DNA of 64,000 nt from Clusia tigrina (lineage: Eukaryota; Arthropoda; Insecta; Diptera; Clusiidae), in assembly GCA_920105625.2 (NCBI GenBank), contig OV050032.1:198283291-198347290 (forward strand), given 5' to 3'. This document shows, piece after piece, positions 33,290 to 45,030 of the stretch (the stretch's first letter is position 1; the number at the start of each line of letters is the position of its first letter). The notes below the pieces were generated by a model. It did no database searches, was not told the DNA's origin, and saw only the letters and a list, made by a program, of their open reading frames with translations. The position numbers were made by a program, and so were the translations under genes.

Positions 33290-33545
33290 CGATTGGGCCC
33301 TGTAATAGAGGTAAGTAGGTAGGAAGGAGTGGCCGCCTAGTTTGCCAAAAGCACACTTGAGCTCACGTAATGGCCCATTGTGATACCACGGTGTGGCACC
33401 GTTCAAGCACTGACTAAAAAGTTCCCTTACTTGGGATGGTGATAGTCAGCTCAAGGACAGCGCCAGGAAAGGCATGCAATAGAAGGGACATCTGAAAAGA
33501 AAATGATGAGACTTCCACAATCACTGCCGGCTGTCTTTAACTGGT
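33290..33545 (-). mobile_element. Retroelement 3' end with a CTAC-rich tail
   Basis: On the - strand the segment ends TGGTATCACAATGGGCC and then CTACCTACTTACC. This layout resembles the 3' UTR at 22325-22440 (TAGGTAGG tail on +). An upstream reading, SPSQVREFF, is a possible ORF2 C-terminus. A strong-looking acceptor and donor inside it appear coincidental (see rejected items). Confidence 0.45.
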
Positions 33546-33727
33546 ACTCCAATCACATCTTAATGTGATCTTAATTTCTGTGAGAAAACGAGATATAACC
33601 AAAATTCAACTCTCTGTTGTACTCCACTGAGCTTTGCTAGCTTCATGCAAGTGATCAGTTCGTTGGTCTCTGGTGCAGGGTGCCTCCAGTAACTGCTGAA
33701 TTCACATCGAAAGTTTGCTGAAAGCGA

Positions 33728-33752
33728 CACACCCACACCCACACCCACACAT
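33728..33752. repeat. CACACC microsatellite
   Basis: (ACACCC)n, four copies. Confidence 0.85.
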
Positions 33753-33861
33753 TTAACCTCTTCTTGCTTTATTATATTGACTCATCTGGTTGGACCACTC
33801 TAGTGTAATCTAGCTCATTCGTCTTATCACTTGACAGCTACGACCGTAAAACCGTACCCAC

Positions 33862-33963
33862 CTGAAAAAGTTCCAAGTGGGGCAGTTGGATGCTGTCACT
33901 GACACTGCCACCCCTTCTGGCATTGTATGCATGTGTAGCGTACTCGTAATATTTGTAGAAAAA
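33862..33963 (-). CDS. Internal coding exon of an unrecognised - strand gene
   Basis: On the - strand a pyrimidine-rich acceptor, CTGTTTTCTTTTCAG, ends at 33964 and a donor, CAG followed by GTGGGT, lies at 33861. The 102-bp exon between them is a multiple of three, so it can be skipped without a frame shift. Two phases are open. Phase 0 gives 34 codons beginning FFYKYYEYATHAY. The phase-2 reading contains TNITSTLHMHTMPEGVAVSV and ASNCPTWNFF and carries an N-glycosylation sequon. The third frame has a stop. No other exon of this gene is clear in the window. I do not recognise the protein. Confidence 0.5.
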
Positions 33964-34127
33964 CTGAAAAGAAAACAGAACGAACGCGTCTCGAATTCCT
34001 AGAAATACCTTTGTCGCCTCTCTGGATATTTGCGGAAAGAGCTTATCAGTCGGACCCAAGAAGGGGGGAAGAACACCGCGAACAGCAGCGGAGAGTAATC
34101 AAACAAAGCACATTCCGGGTGCAAACA

Positions 34128-34245
34128 TTGGGTGTGGGTGGGTGTGTGGGTGAGTGTCTGGGTGAGTGTGTGGGTGAATGTCTGGGTGAGTTACTGGGTG
34201 AGTGCCTGGGTGAGTGTCTGGGTGAGTGTGTGGGTGAGTTTCCAA
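34128..34245. repeat. 12-bp tandem array, about 9 copies
   Basis: The unit is GGGTGAGTGTCT/GT. All frames lack stops on + because the unit length is a multiple of three. Confidence 0.9.
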
Positions 34246-36024
34246 TGTGTTGAGGCAGATAAAATACTCCATGATAGTAATCAGTTATTTCGTAATCCTC
34301 AACTTTATAAATTAAAGTGACAACATGGCACATAATGAGAGTGTGACTAAACATGTGTGACTAAAAGAAATAGTCACCGTATAACTGAGAATAATGTCAA
34401 TCTAATCAGAGATAGTTGAGTGGAGAAAAGAGATTTCAAGCCTTTCGGAATTTGCTATTTGCACTTCGCTTATTCAACCAGACGGGATGTATACTAATCA
34501 AATTAGGAACCTGAGTCATTTAAACGCTGCACAAGAGCTCCTGATAATATACCTTGAAATATATGCTTATAAAGTTAGAGATATAGATCAAAATATACAT
34601 AGTTATACTCGTATATAAAAGTAAAGATAGGACAAACTGGCAGCTACCGGACGAAGACGGAACTGGAGCATGCTAGTATCCTCAATCAACACCCCCAGCT
34701 GTGTCGACTATGTCTGTCCGAACTCAAACCTCAATCGGGGATTCAACTTCAACATACCCAGCAGAGATGACTGGATCAGAATCAGCATGTTGAGACAGAG
34801 CCACAGCAAAAGAGAAATAGAATAGAAAAATGAATTCTGGAGACAAAGTTAGAATCCGGCCAAGGGAAAGTCCTTGGTAATGCCGTGATAAGTGTATCAG
34901 GAAACTTTTCAGAGTCCTTGCTTTGCCCTCTAATACCCTAATGACAAATAATGAAAGGTCACAGTCGAGGACGGGTAAGGCCTTTAAAGTCATTATGATA
35001 TTATAAATGTCATTATGGTATATAAAGGATATTACTCGGATTTCTGATATCAATTGGAAAGTAAAGCTAAGCATCTTGAGGATGACATTCTAACGACTCC
35101 ATATTTTAACGCATTGAAAGAACAGTGGCAATTTGAAGAGATTGCGGGGAACCCCAGTTCGATAAAGAAAAATTGAAATGGAAATTAAGAAAAATTCAAT
35201 GGAAAAATTCCTGATCTAAAAAAAGCTGGCCCAGATTGGTGACAATGACATAAGAGACCAACCAGACGGACAAAAGGGAAAAACCAACAAGTTAACAAAT
35301 GCAACACACAGTTTTATACAAGCTCTATAGCAATGCTGTTGGTGTAATCCACACAAAAACAGTATTTGAGCATCCTCTGTAAGAAGATGGAGCATCCTCT
35401 TAAGCAGTTTGTACGCATTATAAAGGGTGCTTCCTTAGACGGAATAGAACTTGCAATCCACACAAAATACATAAAATAAAAATGTATTTTCCGTCTTCTG
35501 AAACACCAAGTTCTGCCATTATGAAGACCCTTTCACTCATAAGTTCATCGCGAGTGTTTGCTGACAATTTCATGTCATTTTGAACTACTTTTTCACTAAT
35601 CCTAGACTATATATTCTACCAGCGGTCGCCAGTTCATCTCTGGTGCCTTAGTTATGGCCCAAAAAATATCTCCCACAACTCTCCGAACTACTCGTTCCAT
35701 CTGCTCTCCTCTGCAAAGAACTGACTGATTAGAAGACGTTAAAAGTAGTCGAACACTTGTTTGTAAAATGTTTATAATCTTCATAGCCAGCTTTTGAATA
35801 AGGTCACTGAACTCCTCTATTCTGCGCGTACTAAAATGATAAAGCTTATTGGGTAACCGGTTACTGCATATTTGTGTACCCGGTAGGACAACTTTTCTTA
35901 AATTTCAGTGATGAATCCTCGCTGTTTAAGGAAGCATCTTGAATCTTCACATATCACTAGCGACACTTTCTAGGAGCAAAATTGTGGTACTTCAAAATGT
36001 TGTGCATTGACTTCCTGCCAAATT
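34246..36024. other. Unassigned DNA with a possible retroelement relic
   Basis: On the + strand near 34700-34800 the reading FNFNIPSRDDWIRISMLRQ resembles the segment just before RNase H in LOA-type ORF2 ('IPSREDW'). The rest is unique. The - strand is open at 34724-35074, but only the relic gives a match. AGCATCCTCT is repeated near 35368 and 35390. Confidence 0.35.
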
Positions 36025-36738
36025 TCCAGTCATAATTGTATTCCAGTCATAATTGTATTCCAGTCATAATTGTATTCCAGTCATAATTGTATTCCAGTCA
36101 TAATTGTATGCCAGTCATAATTGTATTCCAGTCATAATTGTATTCCAGTCATAATTGTATTCCAGTCATAATTGTGTTCCAGTCATAATTGTATTCCAGT
36201 CATAATTGTATTCCAGTCATAATTGTATTCCAGTCATAATTGTATACCAGTCATAATTGTATTCCAATCATAATTGTATTCCAGTCATAATTGTATTCCA
36301 GTCATAATTGTATTCCAGTCATAATTGTATTCCAGTCATAATTGTATTCCAGTCATAATTGTATTCCAGTCATAATTGTATTCCAGTCATAATTGTATTC
36401 CAGTCATAATTGTATTCCAGTCATAATTGTATTCCAGTCATAATTGTATACCAGTCATAATTGTATTCCAGTCATAATTGTATACCAGTCATAATTGTAT
36501 TCCAGTCATATTTGTATTCCAGTCATAATTGTATTCCAGTCAAAATTGTATTCCAGTCATAATTGTATTCCAGTCATAATTGTATTCCAATCATATTTGT
36601 ATTCCAGTCATAATTGTATTCCAGTCATAATTGTATTCCAGTCATAATTGTATTCCAGTCAAAATTGTATTCCAGTCATAATTGTATTCCAGTCATAATT
36701 GTATACCAGTCATAATTGTATTCCAGTCACAATTCATT
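36025..36738. repeat. 17-bp tandem array, about 41 copies
   Basis: The unit is CAGTCATAATTGTATTC, with rare variants (GTATACC, CAAAATTG, CATATTTG). Homogeneity is very high, pointing to recent expansion. Confidence 0.97.
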
Positions 36739-36887
36739 CAAGCATTTATAATCTTTATTCGATAGCACAGTAAACTATGAGAGGCAGGCTTATAGTCTGG
36801 GGAGAATAGAACAGAAGAGTGCAACAAACATTTCCGTATAACAAGAAAAAATTACATTAAAGAGATCGCCTTTCTTCCACCCTTAAC

Positions 36888-37037
36888 CAGAGAACACAGA
36901 GAAAAGAAACTTAAACGTCAAACGGCAAAGCAGCCAAATAAATCAGACGGACGTTGTACACGAATCCACTCAGAATCGTGGTTTTTCCCCTACGGACGAT
37001 GGCAGCGAAAAAGACTTTCCTTTTTCTGTGTTCTCTG
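36888..37037. mobile_element. hAT-type MITE, copy 2
   Basis: Left end CAGAGAACACAGAGAAAAGA and the reverse complement of the right end CAGAGAACACAGAAAAAGGA form a terminal inverted repeat. CCTTAAC flanks both ends (36881-36887 and 37038-37044), a 7-bp remnant of the 8-bp duplication seen at copy 1. Read in reverse, the interior (GTCTTTTTCGCTGCC, ACCACGA, GAGTGGATTC) matches copy 1 at 18259-18386. It is non-coding. Confidence 0.85.
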
Positions 37038-37044
37038 CCTTAAC

Positions 37045-38284
37045 TCCTTAGTTTGTCGATGCCAATGCTGATGCTTCGTACCAGTCCTTGCAATTTCCTT
37101 TTCACAGAGAGCCACAACGTTCAATATCTTCTCATATATTTAGACCTAAAAGTATGCTTGTCAGAAATGACTAATTGCAATCAGAGTTGCCCTCATATAC
37201 GATTGTTTCCAAAAGTATGCTACGTAAAACCCTGTACGAAATTTGATACCTTTCTACAAATCTGATGGTTAACTGGAAATTGGCATCTATCAAAAATCAA
37301 GTTTATTTTTATAAATTATATTGTTTAAATCCTGCTAATTATCAATTATTAACAGTATTACAAAAGTTCACAGAATTTCTTTAGTCAGTCAAAGTAATTA
37401 TTGTGGTGTTTAGCACTTCTATTATGGATCGGAGCACTTATTATTATTATGGAATTCTGAGTATACTCGCATATAAAGTCAAACGAAAAGACAAAGAAAT
37501 CAAAACTGGGTTTTCCCAAATACTGGGATGCTTTCTATTAGGAATAGCTTAAAATCGTTAATGTACATTAATTAAATTAACCCCAAGGAATCGAAACTGA
37601 GATGCTCAAAGTAGCAAAATTCTTGTTTCATAGAAAATGCGCAGCAGTGGGAACAGATATTCTGTCCATATTAATATGCTTAGAGGAAAAGACATAATTC
37701 ATGGACACATACAAACTGTGAAATAGTCCCACCTGTGTAGAACAGTTCCAATTTGATAGGTCATATAAACGCATTGGTCAATATGGAGACTTCTTTAGAT
37801 ATTGTTATTGAATTCCTATTCCAATCTGAAGAAAAATTACATTTAACTTTACATTGTCTTCCATTCTATTTGTTACATGAAGGCCCTGGTAGCTACGACT
37901 CTTCCTCTTAAATTAGTTATAATAATTTATTATTTTGATTAATCCTTTTAAATAAATAAATACATAGAATGCAGTTTCAGTTTCCAAACTTCTCTGGCAT
38001 AATCACATCAAATAAAACAACATTTTTTTATGTTATTTTTATATTCAAATAATATATTTGATTATTATTTAAAGCAATGGTAATATTAATACTATTATTC
38101 AACATTTCAACATAATTAGTTATGGAACAATGGGTGACAGCAACTAAACTTAGCTGAAAGTGACAAAAGACATCAAAAGGATCTTCGTGTACACCCCACA
38201 ATTATAACCACAGCCCCGCCCTTGCCTGCTGCCTCAAGATTAAATTAGATTCGAGGTGTTCGTCAGTCGATTTTAATAACTGAC
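37045..38284. other. AT-rich unique DNA
   Basis: I see no gene, array or element in this 1.2-kb stretch. It is among the most AT-rich parts of the window. Confidence 0.4.
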
Positions 38285-38690
38285 CTTATATGGATAGATA
38301 GATTTATGTGAGGGTGTTATACACCACGCCCTGAGAGATCTATTGTGATGGCCCTATTTATTTCAAAGATGAGGATAGTCTCATCTACAGATCATCTGTC
38401 CAGCTAATTTCCGACAAGTATTCATATATTTTGGAAGAATCAAGTTGAAGGATCTTGCTCATATCTAAGATATATTCTCCAAAACACCTGAGTCTGTTGT
38501 GCGCCAATGGTCCGCAGTCTGTGATCAGGTGCAGTGAGGTTTCGTCATTTTCTCCACAGAATCGACAGATGGCACGCGTGCCTCTAACATTGCTACAAGT
38601 CTAATTTTATTGTTTCTTTGTAATAAACAATCGGAAGGATTATGTCGAGTATATCTTGTTAACAGAGTGCCAAACCGCAATTTTGTTTAT
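38285..38690 (-). pseudogene. LOA-type ORF2 C-terminus and 3' UTR
   Basis: From about 38680 leftward the - strand reads LLTRYTRHNPSDCLLQRNNK, then, after a frame change, ICRFCGENDETSLHLITDC and PLAHNRLRCFG, then EYILDMSKILQLDSSKI. This contains the CxxC...H...C finger typical of these ORF2 ends. The 3' UTR has GGGCGTGGTGTATAACACCC and an (ATCT) tail. The downstream half matches 7425-7625. Confidence 0.75.
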
Positions 38691-38941
38691 TATTCTTCAA
38701 AACTCAATTCAAAGAACTAAAAGAACTTTCATTATAATCTAAAGTTTACTGCTTTCTTCACGTACCATTTGATACTATTTTCATATATTGCATCGTAGGC
38801 CTAAGTAGTTAGTGTGCTTTACCTAGTGAGTGTGATATTTTATATGGCTCTAATAAATTATAATAATAATAATTTTCAAATGTACATAAATAATACGATT
38901 TGCTCAGATTTAATACCATTTTTTCGAAAACTACTCTTTTC

Positions 38942-39930
38942 CTGTGATACTCTTTTCCTGTAATACTCTTTTCCAGTCCTACACTTTTCCTGTCGTACTA
39001 TTTTCTTGACCTATTCTTTTCCTGTCCTACTCTTTTGTGCCCTACTCCTTTCCTTTCTTGCTCTTTTCTTGACCTACTCGTTTCCTACCCTACTCTTTTC
39101 CGTTCCAATTTTTTTCCTGCCTACTCTTTTCTTGTCCTACTCTTTTCCTTTCCGACCCTTTTCTTGAACTACTCTTTTCCTGTCTTACTCTTTTCCTGTC
39201 CTACCAATTTCCTTTCCTACTCTTTTCCTGTCCTATTCTTTTCCCGTCTTACTCTTTTCTTGACCTACTCCTTTACTGTCGTACTTTCTTCCTACCCTAC
39301 TCTTTTCCTCTCCCACTCTTTTCCTGTGATACTCTTTTCCAGTCCTACACTTTTCCTGTCGTACTATTTTCTTGACCTACTCTTTTCCTGTCCTACTCTT
39401 TTGTGCCCTACTCCTTTCCTTTCTAACTCTTTTCTTGACCTACTCGTTTCCTACCCTACTCTTTTCCATTCCAATTTTTTTCCTGCCTACTCTTTTCTTG
39501 TCCTACTCTTTTCCTTTCCGACCCTTTTCTTGAACTACTCTTTTCCTGTCTTACTCTTTTCCTGTCCTACCAATTTCCTTTCCTACTCTTTTCCTGTCCT
39601 ATTCTTTTCCCGTCTTACTCTTTTCTTGACCTACTCCTTTACTGTCGTACTTTCTTCCTACCCTACTCTTTTCCTCTCCCACTCTTTTCCTGTGATACTC
39701 TTTTCCAGTCCTACACTTTTCCTGTCATACTATTTTCTTGACCTACTCTTTTCCTATCCTACTCTTTTCCAGTTCTATTCCTACCTACCTACCTACCTAC
39801 TCCTACTCTTTTCTTCTCCTACTATTTTACTGTCCTACTCTTTTCCTTTACTACTCTTTTCTTGGCCTACTTTTTTCTTTTCACACTCTTTTCCAGTCCT
39901 ACATTTTTCCTCTGTACTATTTTCTTAACC
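38942..39930. repeat. Polypyrimidine array with 366-bp higher-order repeats
   Basis: Units of about 15-16 bp like CTACTCTTTTCCTGTC make a strongly pyrimidine-rich strand. The marker TTCCAGTCCTACAC recurs at 38971, 39337 and 39703, so a 366-bp block is repeated about 2.6 times with few changes. 366 is a multiple of three, so a 297-codon + frame stays open; its LFSCPTLFLSYSF-like peptide is a repeat by-product. A (CCTA)n run lies at 39778-39800. Confidence 0.95.
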
Positions 39931-41425
39931 AGCCTTTTTTGTCATGAAACTAGCAACACTGAAAGCAATGCATGAATTTCTGTCAGCAGGAAAAATGTTC
40001 AAAGGAGTGGAGTTTTTTTGAAGCATACCTTTGGGGATCAATTGAATTCAAATTGATTATGAAAATTGATACAAATAAAGAATATCAGCCTCTTTTTTAT
40101 ACCGCATTGAACTGTGTGTAAAATTATGAATCTAGCTCAAAATAGACTAATGCGGGAAGAAGGACGAAGGCATTCGAGTTATGAAAGGATATGAAAATCC
40201 AGGCTATCTCTTGAAATAAGAATTTGAGAAAATCTCCGTCAAGCTTTGTCGTGTTAAATGAGTTCACATATCATAAAATTTGTAATGTGCTGCAAAACTT
40301 CCGTCCACAGAATACTGATAACTGAAACAGAATGAAAGATAATAATTATAATAATAAAATTTAATAAAACATAAATTAACCTTTATGCCATTTTTATAGC
40401 AACTCCAATTTTGAAGATTTTTTAAATATAGAAACTAAAACGAAAAATTTCACTTCCAAGTTTATGTTCAACATTTTTACAACTTAGAAGTGTTCCACAA
40501 AAAACCATTCCAACATTCCTCTTAGTTGAGGAATACCCTCTTCAATGGAGTAGCATTTCTTGGAATTCCAACATAATTTTGAATACACTCAAATTTATGA
40601 AAAATAGTCTCAGTGTAAACCATGTTGAAATGCACCTGCGATGTAAATTGATATAAAAAACATAGTTTTTCCATATAATCTCTGAGATATAATCTCTGAA
40701 TTCTGACACACATTGCGCTGTGATAGATTCTAATAAGGAGAAGACGACATGGATATCATTTATCCCCAGAACCGTGGTAGTTTTTAGGAATAACCAAGAG
40801 TCAGACGACACTCGGGCCCAAGTAGAATATTGACACATGTGTGAATAGAACAACCTGAAAGGAAAAAGCAGAAGACAAATATTCTTGAAGAGCGAAAGAT
40901 CAGCGTATTGACTGTAAATCTCAACATAAACTCATATGTTTAGGATTGTTCAACCTTAACACGGGCTGCATTGCTCATGAATTGCTAATTACTTGGTGGA
41001 TTCCATAGGGAAGAAGGACGAAGGCGTTCGAGTTATGAATGGATATGAAAACCCAGACGGGTGGTTAAAACATAGATTTAACGCTTTCATAAAATGTTTC
41101 CAAATAAGTTACACGAAGTCCTGTCATGCCTGTGAAACGACTTATAAAAGTTATATAGTCAGTCACTCCTACAAGCTGTCAGTGTCGTTCGAGAATCAGC
41201 CTGTGAGAAGGCTGCCAGTGGAGTTTTCCTCGGAGTAAAAGGTTTCAGTTGAACTTTCTTATTTCCAAGTTTAATGCTCCACTCAGTTGATTCGCTGAAA
41301 TTGCAGTCAGTCTCCCAATTCACACACTTTAAAGACCTTCTATACTTCATTTGTTAGATCAAGATTGAAGTGGGTGTTGGTAGAATACTACGGGTCTTTA
41401 CAAGATCGTTATAACCTATCGTCAA
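39931..41425. other. Unique DNA with one dispersed duplication
   Basis: GGAAGAAGGACGAAGGC followed by TTCGAGTTATGAA and GGATATGAAAA occurs at about 40155 and 41008. - strand 40542-40853 is open after an acceptor-like tract, but no domain is seen. Confidence 0.4.
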
Positions 41426-41431
41426 TTGATC

Positions 41432-41555
41432 TTTCGGTCTTATGAGAGCAATGAATCAGATTTCATCGATAAACAGGATTTTTATGATTTCGGTCTTATG
41501 AGAGCAATGAATCAGATTTCATCGATGAACAGTTTGAACAGGACTTTTATGATTA
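41432..41555. repeat. 62-bp two-copy tandem duplication
   Basis: TTTCGGTCTTATGAGAGCAA followed by TGAATCAGATTTCATCGAT occurs twice. Confidence 0.9.
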
Positions 41556-41679
41556 ATAGAATCCTGGTCCGAAGTTCCACCATTAGATCTAAGCTGAGCG
41601 TTGCCTGTCTGGGATGTGGGTGTACCGCCCACAATGCCCATTCCAGCCGGCACAGAATAACTCACAAGCATCTAATGTC

Positions 41680-42030
41680 GATTAACTATCTGCAGTTTTA
41701 TAACAGAGCTATGCTTCGGAAGTGCCGATGTTGCCCAACAGCTGAAAAGTTCAAAACTTTCCTTTGGATAGAACCATCTGCGACTTCTTTGGAGCCGGTA
41801 CATCATATTCCACCCATTATTTTCACTGCAGCTTGGTGTCAGGTGTGTAGAGGTGAGGCCAGGTTTCATCCATCGTGAAGCGTCTCATGAAATTTTTTCG
41901 TTCTTTCTTAATCAGTTCCAGACATTGTTCGGATGTGTAAGCTCGAGTATGTTTTGGTTCAGAACTGACAAAACACCCATCTTGACCAACGTTTATTTAA
42001 GTCCGATTCTTGTTTTTTTTTTGTTTTGTT
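41680..42030 (-). pseudogene. Mariner transposase relic 1
   Basis: On the - strand the reading gives TSEQCLELIKKERKNFMRRF, then TMDETWPHLYTPDTKLQ, then VPAPKKSQMVLSKGK. This matches mariner transposase around the first catalytic Asp (family form 'VDETWIHHYTPETK...APKKAK'). Two stops interrupt the segment. Both the DNA-binding N-terminus and the later catalytic Asp residues are missing, so the copy is dead. It is unlike the second mariner at 50645-52300 and belongs to a different subfamily. Confidence 0.75.
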
Positions 42031-42370
42031 TTCAACGTATCCCACGGAGAATCTTACCCACCCAACTAACCGAGGGGCACGTCCACATAACGTACGGAAC
42101 TGCTGACCGATCTGTCACAAATAAGCAAAATATGAGAAGCGCGTTTGAGACGATTCTATCAGAAGCTTCCACAGTCACTTTCACCAATTCTTGGACAACA
42201 TGTTGAATATTTGTCCGAGGTCTTCGACAGTCCTGAACTTGTATCATATTCAACGCTCCTTGAAGACACTCAACCTGTCTTGAACTCATTGAACCTTTAT
42301 AGCAAGGACAAGTCGAGCCCAATGAGAGAAGAACTCGATCAATCTCCTTTGCTATGTTCTGTTTCAAATA

Positions 42371-42634
42371 CAATCGAACCCCGGTAATCCGACAAACAAT
42401 TCGGACTATCGAATTTGCTGGACTATGGAGTGCTGTCACTGACCTCTTGTACTCCGGCACTTTTTGAAAAGGAGTATCTTGTAATCCGGCAAATTGTAAA
42501 AATGGTGAGATAAAATTGATCTCTGCATGTACATAATTGGAATGTCGAATGACTGGGGGCGCCGGATCAGCCAGGAGCCGCCGGATTATCCAGTGGCTTG
42601 ATTAGCCAGGGGCCGGATTATCGGGGGTCGATTG
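42371..42634. mobile_element. Pogo/Tigger-like MITE
   Basis: The left end CAATCGAACCCCGGTAATCC matches the reverse complement of the right end CAATCGACCCCCGATAATCC. TA flanks both ends (42369-42370 and 42635-42636). Subterminal motifs repeat the end sequence (CCGGATTATCCAG, GGGGCCGGATTATC). 264 bp, no coding capacity. The termini resemble pogo-type ends; that name is from memory of the pattern. Confidence 0.75.
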
Positions 42635-42636
42635 TA

Positions 42637-42904
42637 GAAGAATTGATTCAGAGACTCCAAATTTTATCTTGCTTTTTCAACACCACCGAGCTTCGTGCGT
42701 ATTTGAACAGTTCCGGACTCTAAATGGCAGGATGGACGTGAAATTTAATATTCAACATACTGAAAGGTGACGCTTTAATTTTCATATATATATTTGTCTC
42801 TTTCCTCCTCAATAAAGTTCTCATATAAGAAACTTCCCACCTTGTCCGTTGTGTTCAATAAGACCATGGATCTTCGATAACCACTTTCAGACCTTCTCTG
42901 TAAA
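42637..42904. other. Spacer, nothing recognised
   Basis: Unique DNA with a (TA)n-like run near 42783. Confidence 0.4.
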
Positions 42905-43195
42905 AAAATTTCTCATTGGCCTCATAATCTCTCCTTGTTCTAGGTGCCATAATCCTTCTTTAATGAAATGAACTATTACTTTCAATCACTCTCCTTGCTC
43001 CAAGTGTCATACCCACTTATTTAAAAATGCATCCCTTGGTCTCATTCACACTCCTTGCTCCAAGTGTCATACCCTCCCTTTCAAGAAATCATCCATTGGT
43101 CTCATTCGCTCTCCTTGCTCCAAGTGTCTTACCCTCCCTTTCAAAAAATCATCCCTTGGTCTCATTCGTTCTCCCTGCTCTTTTGCACTATACTC
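42905..43195. repeat. About 60-bp tandem array, 4-5 copies
   Basis: The unit contains CTCTCCTTGCTCCAAGTGTC and CATCCCTTGGTCTCATTC. Confidence 0.9.
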
Positions 43196-43264
43196 GTTCT
43201 TATCTAATGAAGGTGCTACCCTACTGAAAAGATCCAAATATGTGAGACCGAAACTATAACACTA

Positions 43265-43570
43265 TAGGAGGACTCTCATATGCTGGAAGAATGTATTATT
43301 CAAAGACTGTATTCCTCGGAGAACTGTGGACAAATATCAATAGAAATGCAGAAATCCAAAGGAATCAGTACCGTGACTGCGGACTCTCATAGGTTGGAAC
43401 AATAAGTTCCTCGGAGAACTGTGGACAAATATGATGAGAAATGCGAAAATCCGAAGGAATCAGTACCGAGACTATGGACTCACATAGGTTGGAGCAATAA
43501 GTTCCTCGGAGAACTGTGATCAAATACGATTAGAAATCCAAGGGAATCTGCACCGTGACTCCGAACTTCA
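43265..43570. repeat. About 100-bp tandem array, 3 copies
   Basis: The unit contains TTCCTCGGAGAACTGTGGAC and GGAATCAGTACCG. Spacing varies because of small deletions. Confidence 0.9.
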
Positions 43571-45030
43571 CACCAGAAATTTCACTTGGGAAGATTGATT
43601 ATTTCACACAGTTCCGTCGAAAACTTCGAGATGGTTATTTTCCGTTTACTTACGTACAATTTTTACGCAAATTCGCAGGTTCTCCGAACACTGAAAATGA
43701 GTCTGCCTGTATAACCCAATGACGTACATCGTGCATACATCGCGTCTTCTTTTTTATTTTATATCGATTTCAAATACTCGAAATTAGTTGCTAATTGCAT
43801 AAATTAATACACTCACGGAGTCATATGCTTCGCTCGCAGTGTTCCATTGTCTGCGATCGCCAGTTCGAACTCGTTTCCACATTCAATCAGCTTCAATCAA
43901 GAGGCGCACGAAAGCGAACACTTTTAGCAAAACAGCGCCAAGGAAGGGTTCGTTCATACGCGAGGTGCGACATGAAAAAGTATTATTAACAAAAATCAAT
44001 GTATATAAATATATATATATATATATATATACGAGTAAATGTGTAGACACGAGGCTTATGTGAACAAGAGTGTGTATTCGAAGATTCTGTGGAAAGAGGA
44101 AAGAGCCGAGTGCTAATTTGCACACATCACTCGAGCGTAATTAGCACGGCTTCAAAATAACAAACTGAAACCCCCAAAAATGGGGAGAGCATTGATACTC
44201 GCGGCTAATTGTATTAAGTAAATATGCATTGAGAAGTATGTTTATTGAAGGTGTTCGAGAGGCCACGTGCTCCGGCGTTGGGTGGTTTTAAATATAGTCG
44301 GTGACATAGGCCAACATGTAAATAAACTCCAACCAAATAAACGGAGAGCTGAGGGGAATGTATGTGGTAATAAGTGAAACCCAAACAAGTCGATTCTATA
44401 AGCCACGAGGTCTGAACGAGGCGACGAAGCTCCCAGTCATGTTTCCAGAAACAAACGCACTTAAAGCAGGCAAATGATGAAATTGTATTCAAGAACTCGG
44501 AAGTTTATAATTCAGCGGCATGTGCGTGGTTCAGTTGGAGTAAACTTCCTGTGTAGAGCAGTGGTGGGCATCTAAAATATACAAGCAACGAGACAAGAAC
44601 CATAATTAAAAGAGTATAAAAACATGTCATAAATAGTTGGGAACATATAAATAAAGCAAATAACAGAAGCAATTCAGACAAAACCTGCACTCGGCAACTC
44701 CAGCTGAGTAAAATACCCACCAAATATCCACCTAACTAAAACACAAACTGGAAGACTACTCACACAGATGATGAAAATAAACACTACATCCACAGAAGAA
44801 CATCAGATAAAGAGATATAGCAATGTTATAGAAGGCAGAAGACCGTAAGATCATTTCTGAAAGATCACAGCAAAAAGTTCAGGCACGAAACGGCCCCAAA
44901 ATTAAATTGTTAAAATATCATTTCTAGTTTAAGAGAACAGTAAAAGTGATAAAATGACCCGATGGTGTTGCTCACGCCCATGGTAAGAATACTAGTTCAC
45001 TTTAGTGTCAATAGAGCTGAACATAAGTTG
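43571..45030. other. Single-copy island with (TA)n
   Basis: Complex unique DNA to about 44520 contains a (TA)n run at 44008-44031 and no supported gene. From 44520 a spacer leads to the 93-bp array; CAGTGGTGGGCATCTA at 44561 resembles the unit end of that array. Confidence 0.4.

Noticed and set aside
33430..33497. Apparent - strand exon with TTTTCTTTTCAG acceptor and GTAAGG donor
   Set aside because: It lies in a retroelement 3' end (TGGTATCACAATGGGCC and CTAC tail), so the splice-like sites are best read as chance.
31455..36738. CRISPR-like arrays (14- and 17-bp repeats)
   Set aside because: Repeats are directly adjacent with no unique spacers, and the DNA is eukaryotic.
39035..39928. 297-codon + frame
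   Set aside because: Explained by the 366-bp higher-order repeat; Leu/Phe/Ser/Tyr low complexity and no true start.
42040..42365. Mariner N-terminus upstream of relic 1 (- strand, open frame)
   Set aside because: The peptide has no resemblance to the mariner DNA-binding region, and the pogo-like MITE lies next to it.
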